From the NCBI GenBank assembly GCA_023409995.1, contig JAEYQN010000004.1, forward strand, positions 1 to 18,788: DNA of 18,788 nt, given 5' to 3'. Of this stretch, positions 1 through 6,716 are shown piece after piece. The translations under genes and the position numbers were made by a program. Origin of the DNA: Cyanobacteria bacterium OH_CBB_238. GTDB taxonomy: Bacteria; Cyanobacteriota; Vampirovibrionia; Gastranaerophilales; Gastranaerophilaceae. Position 1 is the stretch's first letter. Each line of letters starts with the position of its first letter. The notes below the pieces were generated by a model. The model was not told the origin of the DNA, did not search any database, and saw nothing but the letters and a program-made list of their open reading frames with translations.

Positions 1-988
1 GAATTATCACATAATATAGTGAACTTAGAATAATTATAGGTTTTAATATTTTTATACCATTTAAGTACTTGTATAAATTTGGATCGTTTTTATTTATTTT
101 CATAAACTTGTCAATAAATTTCTTAAAAGGTTTTTGAATTGCTCTATCTACCACATAACCACAAGCTATGGTTAATGCTGTTGATAAAGAGGTGTTATAT
201 ACTAGAGCCTTTTTATTTTCTTTTTTCATCTTAGGGTTCAACAAAGTTATTGCAGAAAAACAAGCTGTTGCATATATATCTTTTAAATTTAAAGCATGTT
301 GAATAAAATTCGTATCTTTATATTCAATTGCAAGATTCTGTATTTTCTTATTTTCCATAACCCCAACAATCTTTTTTTCAATTTTTGAATTAAAAGCCTT
401 GAATGATGGCGATTGAGCCCTTGAATTCATTGCAACTTGGATTCGAATTTGTTTTGAGTCAACAGATGTAGCGTCTGGACTTTTACATTTTTCAACCTTT
501 TTATCAAAAATAAATTTTGCTGTCGGAATAATTAATGCAGCTGTTATTAACGCTTTTGGCAATACTGCGAATAAATCAGGGCTCATTTTAGCAACCTGTC
601 TTATAAAATTATATGCAGGAGCTTCATCTATTGTTTTAGAAGACTGTTGAAGGCGGGCTATTGTTGTCAAGGTCAAGTATTTATCAGGTTTTTTAGAAAT
701 ACTATCTATAACTTTTGAGATAGGATTAAAGATAACTGCGGTCAATGCTGCACTTAAGACACCCGAAGAAATAGACTTAGCACAGGCATATTGTTTATCT
801 TCTTTAGTCGAATTAGGCGTCAGAAGAATAGCGGTAGGTCTAATAAGAGTTGAGCATGCCAATGTAGAACCCGCAGCAACAAGAGCCCCCTTATCTGCTG
901 CAAATTTAAGGCTATTTAACAAAAATTTATTATTATAAAAAGAACCTTTAAACGATGTATTCTGACTATTGTGTTTAACCATATTCAT
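1..988 (-). CDS. Unknown multi-pass membrane protein with N-terminal SFKG motif (3' end outside window)
   Basis: An open frame runs from an ATG at 988 to the window edge, giving about 329 codons with no stop, so the C-terminus is missing. A second in-frame ATG lies two codons downstream (982); neither has a good Shine-Dalgarno, so the exact start is uncertain. The N-terminus contains the motif NTSFKGSF (residues 10-17), followed by several hydrophobic Ala/Leu/Ile-rich stretches (about residues 30-55, 70-90, 150-170 and near the visible end) separated by Lys-rich loops, which suggests an integral membrane protein. I do not recognise a catalytic motif. It resembles in style the multicopy SFKG membrane proteins of Gastranaerophilales; that is an impression, not a search result. 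It is transcribed divergently from the pseudogene at 1050-1884. Confidence 0.75.
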   Translation of the reverse strand, partial: MNMVKHNSQNTSFKGSFYNNKFLLNSLKFAADKGALVAAGSTLACSTLIRPTAILLTPNSTKEDKQYACAKSISSGVLSAALTAVIFNPISKVIDSISKKPDKYLTLTTIARLQQSSKTIDEAPAYNFIRQVAKMSPDLFAVLPKALITAALIIPTAKFIFDKKVEKCKSPDATSVDSKQIRIQVAMNSRAQSPSFKAFNSKIEKKIVGVMENKKIQNLAIEYKDTNFIQHALNLKDIYATACFSAITLLNPKMKKENKKALVYNTSLSTALTIACGYVVDRAIQKPFKKFIDKFMKINKNDPNLYKYLNGIKILKPIIILSSLYYVII

Positions 989-1049
989 CTTAGGTATAAT
1001 TATAACCAAAATAGAAATAATATTTAATTATGCAATCTTCTAATAATAA

Positions 1050-1884
1050 ATTGTAATAAACCTATATGGAGAATACAGCCCCCAAATACACCAAAGTTCT
1101 ATTAACTCACTAAAAAAATTCGTAAATAGAATTCATCAAAATGGAATATGGATACCACAAACAAGAATTCCAAATGCCTCCGACATAAGAAAACCACCAC
1201 TAATAATTTCTGGAACAGAGGGAACCACAAAGAATGTTATGATAGATTTAGCCAATGATAACTTAGAGAAACTAGGCTTCAAAAAGGAACAACAAAAGAA
1301 AGCTTCACAGCTCTCGGACATGCTGTAGATAATGAAAGATTTTCAAGTTCATTACACGATATTGTAACAGAAGATAATACCGATTCTCTTCTCAGCACCT
1401 CTTTTTATAAAGATAGCAAGTTCCCTACTTTCTTGAATAGGCAATTCGGTTTTTTACTAGATGTACATCCAGACAATATTGCAATGGCAGACAATAGCAA
1501 CATGCATCAGGTTTTGCAAAAGATTTTATAGATTTCAAAAATAGTCTTATTAATATGAATAAACCTGAAAGAAATTTATTTTCCAATAATTTTTGTGAAC
1601 AATTGGATATCGAGAAAGCTGATTATGCAGGTATCTATGAGAAAATAGTAAATGCTCGCCCTATAGATGAAATCTCTGACTCTAAAATCAAAGAACTATT
1701 AGAAAAAACCCTAGACAAAACTCTTACAAATACTGAAGGAAGTTTTAACGAAATTGTTGTATATTCCCCAAAATCCGCAGCTTTATTTTCTAAAGCCAAA
1801 AATATTGAAGATATACCTTTTGCTCTAAGAAAGTATGCCCAAGATAAGAATATTCCAATAATAGATATTTCTAAACTTGATTAA
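1050..1884 (+). pseudogene. Frameshifted remnant of an unrecognised protein gene
   Basis: Three consecutive open frames join into one protein. Frame A (1050-1328) reads through residues such as GEYSPQIHQ and LIISGTEGTT. Near 1281-1286 the sense continues in frame B (open to TAG 1529-1531), consistent with loss of one A in an A-run so that GFKKGTTKESF is restored. Near 1495-1504 it continues in frame C (ASGFAKDFIDF...), which ends at TAA 1882-1884. Both shifts fit single-base deletions. An ATG at 1030 in yet another frame (MQSSNNKL) could be the original start after a third shift. Only the last 109 codons (ATG 1555) form an uninterrupted ORF, and that ATG has no Shine-Dalgarno and lies inside the continuous homology-like reading, so I do not treat it as a gene. 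No domain is recognised. Confidence 0.7.
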
Positions 1885-1937
1885 ACATTTTTAATATCCT
1901 GTCATGAAGAACTTTACATGGTAAAATTATCTTGGAT

Positions 1938-1942
1938 GGGAG
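1938..1942 (+). promoter_or_regulatory. Shine-Dalgarno that sets the ilvA start
   Basis: GGGAG lies five bases before ATG 1948. The earlier in-frame ATG at 1918 has no such site and would add ten residues that do not belong to the enzyme family, so 1948 is preferred. Confidence 0.75.
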
Positions 1943-1947
1943 TAACA

Positions 1948-3147
1948 ATGCTTACACTAGAGCAAATAAAAGACGCTGCAAGCGTTCTAAATGGAAACAT
2001 TAGAAAAACTGATTTGATAGCAGCACCAAACCTTACTGCTAACAATACTATATTCTTAAAATGTGAAAACCTACAAACAACCGGTGCATTTAAAATAAGA
2101 GGCGCTTTTTACAAGATTTCTCAACTTACTGATGAAGAGAAACAAAAAGGAGTTGTAGCATGTTCTGCTGGGAACCATGCTCAAGGAGTTGCCCTTTCAG
2201 CACAGCAAAATAACATCAGATCAACTATTTTTATACCAAGCACTGCACCAATTTCAAAAATCGAAGCAACAAGAAGCTATGGGGCTGAGATAAAATTAAT
2301 TGATGGAGTGTATGACGATGCATATGATGCTGCCGTAAAATATTACAAAGAAACTGGCGCAACATTTGTTCACCCATTTGATGATGAAATGGTAATTGCA
2401 GGACAAGGAACAATTGGACTCGAACTGCTTGAACAATTACCCGACCTTGATGCAATTGTTGTTCCTATTGGTGGTGGTGGGTTAATTGCGGGAATAGCTC
2501 TTTGTGTAAAAAGCATAAATCCCAAATGTAAAATCTATGGCGTTCAAGCTGAAGGTGCACCAAGTATGGTTAATGCTTTTGAAGCTCATAGATTAATGTC
2601 TTTGGAAAAAGTTTCCACAGTAGCAGATGGCATAGCAGTAAAAACACCAGGTAGTCTAACTTTCGAACTATGCGAAAAATACGTAGACGAGATTTTTACA
2701 GTAACGGAAGATGAAATAGCAACAGCTATTTTAACACTGATGGAACAACAAAAATTAATAGCAGAAGGGGCTGGTGCAGTGGCTGTTGCCGCGGCATTAT
2801 TTAATAAAATACCAGTACAAAATAAAAATGTAGCCTGCATAGTCTCTGGTGGAAATATAGATGTAACAATTTTATCAAGAGTCATCCATCGAGGTCTTTT
2901 AACATCAGGCCGGTTATCTGACTTAACAATAGAGCTTGTTGATAAACCAGGACAACTTAAAGAAGTATCTACAATAATTGCCGACCTCGGAGCAAATGTT
3001 GTGAGAGTAAGACACAACCCAGGCGGAAAAAACACAGATATAAACGAATGCCACCTAAAGGTTTCAATGGAAACCAAAAATCATGAACACTTAAACGAAA
3101 TCAAAAACACACTAGAAAAAAAGGGTTATAAAATAACAAAGGGGTAA
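1948..3147 (+). CDS. ilvA: Threonine ammonia-lyase (threonine dehydratase), PLP-dependent, with C-terminal ACT domain
   Basis: Converts L-threonine (and usually L-serine) to 2-oxobutanoate plus ammonia, feeding isoleucine synthesis or fermentation; cytoplasmic. The 399-residue product has the fold-type II PLP signature: GAFKIRGA with the Schiff-base lysine at K49, SAGNHAQG (73-80), and the phosphate-binding loop GGGGL (175-179). Residues about 325-395 form one ACT-type domain (VDKPGQLKEV...), as in the medium-length one-ACT form of the enzyme; ligand control by an amino acid is likely but cannot be read from sequence. The start at 1948 is chosen for its Shine-Dalgarno. ridA follows after three bases, so the two are almost certainly cotranscribed. 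The catabolic (tdcB-type) or biosynthetic role cannot be separated here. Confidence 0.95.
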   Translation: MLTLEQIKDAASVLNGNIRKTDLIAAPNLTANNTIFLKCENLQTTGAFKIRGAFYKISQLTDEEKQKGVVACSAGNHAQGVALSAQQNNIRSTIFIPSTAPISKIEATRSYGAEIKLIDGVYDDAYDAAVKYYKETGATFVHPFDDEMVIAGQGTIGLELLEQLPDLDAIVVPIGGGGLIAGIALCVKSINPKCKIYGVQAEGAPSMVNAFEAHRLMSLEKVSTVADGIAVKTPGSLTFELCEKYVDEIFTVTEDEIATAILTLMEQQKLIAEGAGAVAVAAALFNKIPVQNKNVACIVSGGNIDVTILSRVIHRGLLTSGRLSDLTIELVDKPGQLKEVSTIIADLGANVVRVRHNPGGKNTDINECHLKVSMETKNHEHLNEIKNTLEKKGYKITKG

Positions 3148-3150
3148 AAA

Positions 3151-3522
3151 ATGAAATATATAAATACTGAAAATGCACCAAAAGCAGTTGGACCATATTC
3201 ACAAGCTATATTAGTAAATAATACCCTGTATGCATCGGGGCAAATAGCAATTGATCCAACAAATCAATCAATGATTCAAGGAGACGTTACAATACAAACG
3301 GAACAAATAGTAAAAAACATATCAGCGGTATTAAAAGAAGCAGGTATGGATTTTAATAATGTTGTAAAAACAACATGCTTTCTTGCAGAAATGTCCGATT
3401 TTAGTGCCTTCAACACTATTTATGAAAAATATTTTATCTCAAGACCCGCACGTTCATGTGTTGCAGCAAAAGAACTTCCAAAAGGTGCATTGGCAGAAAT
3501 AGAAGTTATTGCTATTAAATAA
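3151..3522 (+). CDS. ridA: RidA/YjgF/Rid family 2-iminobutanoate/2-iminopropanoate deaminase
   Basis: Hydrolyses the reactive enamine/imine released by PLP dehydratases such as IlvA, protecting other PLP enzymes from 2-aminoacrylate damage. The 123-residue length is standard for the family. Family landmarks are present: the N-terminal AVGPYSQA, the YASGQIAID strand, and near the C-terminus the catalytic arginine in PARSCV followed by LPKGALAEIEVIA. The Shine-Dalgarno (AAAGGGG) overlaps the ilvA stop region, with only three bases between the genes, so expression is probably translationally linked. Placement directly after ilvA matches the biochemical partnership. No strong terminator follows; a weak hairpin lies at 3608-3628. 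Confidence 0.95.
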   Translation: MKYINTENAPKAVGPYSQAILVNNTLYASGQIAIDPTNQSMIQGDVTIQTEQIVKNISAVLKEAGMDFNNVVKTTCFLAEMSDFSAFNTIYEKYFISRPARSCVAAKELPKGALAEIEVIAIK

Positions 3523-3607
3523 GCTCTGCCCTTTATGTTTATAGACCTAACGTGGAATATTAACCTAATTTCCATCTCTAGTCAGTATAAGTCGATGAGA
3601 TTGTTTA

Positions 3608-3628
3608 GTATTAGTTTCATTCTAATAC
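3608..3628. repeat. Small inverted repeat between convergent ridA and birA
   Basis: GTATTAG and CTAATAC form a perfect 7-bp stem around a 7-base loop in the 125-bp gap between two converging genes. The stem is AT-rich and lacks a T-run, so it would be a weak terminator at best. Confidence 0.3.
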
Positions 3629-3647
3629 CCTAATCTTAAATATCTTA

Positions 3648-4397
3648 TTAGAGAATCAGATCCCCTGTCATAATGTCAATTTCTTTATTATCACAATCCC
3701 TAATTCTCAACGAGCCATCATTATTAATCTTAATAGCAAAATATTCAGAATATTCACCATTATTTTTAATATTTACTATTTTATTTAAAAAATTACACTT
3801 AGAAATATATTCTTCTACTATAAATTCAAACCCTTTTTTAACAAAAGAATCATAACCATTCCAAAATTCTTCCAGCAGGTAGGTAATAAATTTTTCCGTA
3901 TCAATATCATGGCCAACTACAAAGTTCAAAGAAGTAGCTTTTTGGTCAATTTTTTTGATTGTCTCATACTTCAAATTCAAATTAACACCCACTCCCAACA
4001 CTAATCCATTAATTTGCCCATTTGAAGAAACAGATTCACAAAGAATTCCTGATATTTTTGAACCTTCGACCAAAATGTCATTTGGCCATTTTATATTAGG
4101 AATAACTCCATATTTTTTTTCTAAAACAGAACAAACTACCACGCATAAATATTGGGTTAAATTAGAAAAAGGATATTTATCGTTATCGGGCTTTAATATA
4201 ATGGACAGGTATACGTTAGAAGTTCCATCACAAAACCAACGACGATTGAACCTACCTCTTCCTTGAAGCTGTTTTGCGGCAATAATTGTTGTTGCATTAG
4301 AAAATTTTGAAATATTTTCAAGCCCATATGTGTTGGTGGAATCTATTTCATCCAGGCGCACAATGTCAAGATTACTCAAATTGAATTTTGATTGCAT
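3648..4397 (-). CDS. birA: Biotin--[acetyl-CoA-carboxylase] ligase (no DNA-binding domain)
   Basis: Activates biotin to biotinyl-5'-AMP and transfers it to the biotin carrier protein of carboxylases; cytoplasmic. The 249-residue protein has the class II biotin ligase motifs: DSTNTY (19-24), QGRGRFNRRW (45-54, the biotinyl-AMP binding loop), KWPNDI (103-108, with the catalytic lysine region), KISGIL (114-119), GVGVNLN (135-141) and ATSL. The N-terminal winged helix of E. coli BirA is absent, so it is a group I ligase and not a biotin operon repressor. It is the last gene of an apparent minus-strand unit, 37 bases after the 505-residue protein. AT-rich sequence with a TATAAT-like hexamer precedes the ATG, so an own promoter is also possible. 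Confidence 0.93.
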   Translation of the reverse strand: MQSKFNLSNLDIVRLDEIDSTNTYGLENISKFSNATTIIAAKQLQGRGRFNRRWFCDGTSNVYLSIILKPDNDKYPFSNLTQYLCVVVCSVLEKKYGVIPNIKWPNDILVEGSKISGILCESVSSNGQINGLVLGVGVNLNLKYETIKKIDQKATSLNFVVGHDIDTEKFITYLLEEFWNGYDSFVKKGFEFIVEEYISKCNFLNKIVNIKNNGEYSEYFAIKINNDGSLRIRDCDNKEIDIMTGDLIL

Positions 4398-4434
4398 AAT
4401 AAAATAATTATATCATAGGTTATTATAGAAGAAA

Positions 4435-5952
4435 TCATGGTTTAGCATCAAAAACAGACTCATAATTTTTTACTATTTCTACTAGTTCAAAATCATCCAA
4501 GGAATCAATGCCTTCCTTCTTAATTTGATCTATTATTGCCATTGCTTGATTAACTGATTGTTTAAAAGCTATTTTAGCATCAACATCTTGCCAAACACTT
4601 TTATAATAAGAAATTAAAACCTTCTTCTCATATGGCAACAGCTCTTCTCCGTTTTCTTCTTTAGCAATTATTAAACCTATATGCTTGTCACTTCGCGCTT
4701 CAATACTTAAAGCTTCTCTGACAGATGGGCATAGATGCCAAGCTATTTTCATTCGCAATGAAGACTCTCTGTCATTATTCAACTGAGCTTTCTTTGTCAG
4801 CTCAGAGTTCATTTCTTTACGAATAATCTGTTGTTCTTGTTCAAGCTTTTTCTCAAAGTCAAGCCTTAACCTGGTTTCTTCTAAAAATTCTTTATTCTTT
4901 TGATCATTGATATTTATATAGACCTTATCGCAATCGTCAGGAAATATAAATTCATTAATAATCTTCAAATCGTCATTTTGAAGCCAGAACCTAACTTCTT
5001 TTTGAGCAACGCCCATATTTTTTGCCAACTCATTAAGTTCAACTATTTCTTCATTTTTATCTCTTAATTGCTTTAAAACAAACTGGGTTTTGGAAATTGA
5101 AGAAGTATTGACATTTACCGAATATTTAATTTCATCATTTACAATTCGCTTTTCTACATCCCCGGGCAAATTACCATCCATAACCATTCTTGCAAGCATT
5201 TTGGTATTTCCAAAGCCAAGTTTAGACAAGTATGTTACTGGTACTTTTTCAGATTTATAATACGTTGCAGAAGGAACTGGTTTTGTTTTATGAATACAAA
5301 CCAATTTCTCTTGATTTTTCGGATCTTTAGGATTAATCAATAAATTATCAAGCCCAAGACCAGGAATAAAAGAAACGCCTAAAGGTAAAATTTCTTGATT
5401 TTTAAGAAGCTTTCTAAATTCATCTTCTTTTATATTATTTGATATCATAAAATCCATTGCGGGAATGCACTTAGGTATTTCTTGCTTCAGCATTTCTAAA
5501 AATAATTTATTTTGCTCCACATTTATATCTACCAAATTCAGCTTGCTAATTGACTTATCATCAGGCTGTTCTGCCTTTATTGATCCGCCTTTTATCCACA
5601 CTCTAGCAACATCTTGTGGCACATTGAGTTTTTCTGACAATTCAGGGAGACTTTTTATGTTTAGGCACTTATCAACAAGTGCCAATTTTTTAGACACACT
5701 AATTTCCGGATTGTACAAAAAAGCAGTATCTGGGTTAATTGCTTTTTGATCTTCAAATTTTTGTTTTAACTCATTTTGTCTATCAAGTTTTTGTTGTTTA
5801 TATATGTTTCGTCTAAAGTCATAACTGCTGCCAAAAGAAACACTGTACGATAAATGATCTTCAAAAATAGGAGCAGAATGCAAACTAAGAACAGAGTTAA
5901 GTTCATTTTTTTTATTATTTACGTTATTAATGTTTATTGAGCTAATTTTCAT
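4435..5952 (-). CDS. Unknown protein with four helix-turn-helix-like units and N-terminal SFG motif
   Basis: I place the start at ATG 5952 (505 residues, MKISSININN...), because this Asn/Ile-rich leader matches others in the window; the frame extends upstream to a TTG at 6000. Neither start has a clear Shine-Dalgarno. YSVSFGSSYD occupies residues 36-45. Four segments of about 25 residues at 102-126, 165-190, 238-263 and 305-330 share a pattern resembling the recognition-helix part of excisionase/MerR-like domains: LSEKLNVPQDVARVWIKGG, ISNNIKEDEFRKLLKN, LSKLGFGNTKMLARMVMDG and LAKNMGVAQKEVRFWLQND. Each is followed by a polar, beta-like stretch. Residues 355-400 are charged and probably coiled coil, and a helical C-terminus follows. 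DNA binding is an inference; protein-protein roles are possible. It sits between the Coq7-like gene (67-base gap) and birA. Confidence 0.8.
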   Translation of the reverse strand: MKISSININNVNNKKNELNSVLSLHSAPIFEDHLSYSVSFGSSYDFRRNIYKQQKLDRQNELKQKFEDQKAINPDTAFLYNPEISVSKKLALVDKCLNIKSLPELSEKLNVPQDVARVWIKGGSIKAEQPDDKSISKLNLVDINVEQNKLFLEMLKQEIPKCIPAMDFMISNNIKEDEFRKLLKNQEILPLGVSFIPGLGLDNLLINPKDPKNQEKLVCIHKTKPVPSATYYKSEKVPVTYLSKLGFGNTKMLARMVMDGNLPGDVEKRIVNDEIKYSVNVNTSSISKTQFVLKQLRDKNEEIVELNELAKNMGVAQKEVRFWLQNDDLKIINEFIFPDDCDKVYININDQKNKEFLEETRLRLDFEKKLEQEQQIIRKEMNSELTKKAQLNNDRESSLRMKIAWHLCPSVREALSIEARSDKHIGLIIAKEENGEELLPYEKKVLISYYKSVWQDVDAKIAFKQSVNQAMAIIDQIKKEGIDSLDDFELVEIVKNYESVFDAKP

Positions 5953-6019
5953 ACTAATACAAATGTGCATAAATAATAAAATAGCTGCTTTTAAATTCAA
6001 GATTTACAAATATTAATTT

Positions 6020-6535
6020 TTATAATTCATTTTTCCATCTTTTTATATGCCCATATTCATCTGCCTGATCTTTTTGTATAATTTTCTTGGTTTCATCATC
6101 CCACTTAACAGATTCCAATAATTCATCATAATGAGCAACGGCTTTTGACTCTACCCAAACTCCCATTTTACGAATTCCCTCTTCACCTTTTATTCTGGAA
6201 TAAATTCCAAAAACAAAGCCAACAAGCTGCCAAAAGTACATTAATATACTGGGCTTAAAGCCAAACTCATACAACTTAACTTGAAAATCTTCTATATGCC
6301 CCATTTCATTTGCCATAGCAGCAATAAGTTCTTTATTTAGAACATCACTATTATTTTTACAAATCTGGAACCTATACACATTAGCCGCCAAATTTTCAAG
6401 ATTATGAAAAGCAATTAACGCCTGGTGGATTTTATTTAACCGATCTTTTCTCATTCCTTTACCACGATTAACTTTAACGTTATCGTGAAGAACCTCTGGA
6501 CGAATAATATCAATATTAAAACCATTAATTTCCAT
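6020..6535 (-). CDS. Coq7/ferritin-like di-iron carboxylate protein
   Basis: The 171-residue protein has the metal ligand pattern of ferritin-fold di-iron proteins of the demethoxyubiquinone hydroxylase (Coq7/CLK-1) type: E47 in ENLAANVYRFQ, then E77 and H80 (ExxH in NEMGHIEDF), E129 in VESKAVAHYDE, then E160 and H163 (ExxH in DEYGHIKRW). A hydrophobic stretch around 96-113 could sit at a membrane surface, as in Coq7. Known Coq7 enzymes hydroxylate a quinone precursor with O2; whether this member does so is unknown. The start at 6535 is set by GGGGG four bases upstream. A longer reading from a TTG at 6661 adds 42 very hydrophobic residues, most likely chance translation of T-rich intergenic DNA. 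It is first in the minus-strand unit leading to birA. Confidence 0.8.
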   Translation of the reverse strand: MEINGFNIDIIRPEVLHDNVKVNRGKGMRKDRLNKIHQALIAFHNLENLAANVYRFQICKNNSDVLNKELIAAMANEMGHIEDFQVKLYEFGFKPSILMYFWQLVGFVFGIYSRIKGEEGIRKMGVWVESKAVAHYDELLESVKWDDETKKIIQKDQADEYGHIKRWKNEL

Positions 6536-6539
6536 ATAT

Positions 6540-6544
6540 CCCCC
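6540..6544 (-). promoter_or_regulatory. Shine-Dalgarno that sets the Coq7-like start
   Basis: On the minus strand GGGGGATAT immediately precedes ATG 6535. This supports the 171-residue protein over the TTG-initiated 213-residue reading. Confidence 0.7.
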
Positions 6545-6716
6545 AATAAACATAAACAAGCTTATTTTAACAATCAAACTCCAAAAATGTATTGCCCATG
6601 ATGTTACTATATTTAAGAATATTATCCATAATTCGCCAAATAGAATAGGAAATAATAGCAAAATTTTATTTGTTGGTGTTTTTCGACATTAACAATTTAT
6701 TAAAAGAGAGAAGAAT

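Noticed and set aside
1555..1884. 109-codon ORF as a separate gene
   Set aside because: Its reading is continuous with sense sequence upstream of the ATG (from about 1504), there is no Shine-Dalgarno, and it completes the frameshifted gene at 1050-1884.
2586..3077. 163-codon ORF antisense to ilvA, and other overlapping opposite-strand or off-frame ORFs in the window
   Set aside because: They lie fully inside well-supported genes, have no ribosome sites or recognisable domains, and have composition expected of shadow frames.
3523..3647. tRNA or small RNA in the ridA-birA gap
   Set aside because: No T-loop GTTCRA signature, cloverleaf stems or strong terminator were found; only one weak AT hairpin.
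6536..6661. 42-residue hydrophobic N-terminal membrane anchor on the Coq7-like protein
   Set aside because: It needs a TTG start without a ribosome site, whereas ATG 6535 has GGGGG just upstream; T-rich DNA gives such Phe/Leu/Ile strings by chance.
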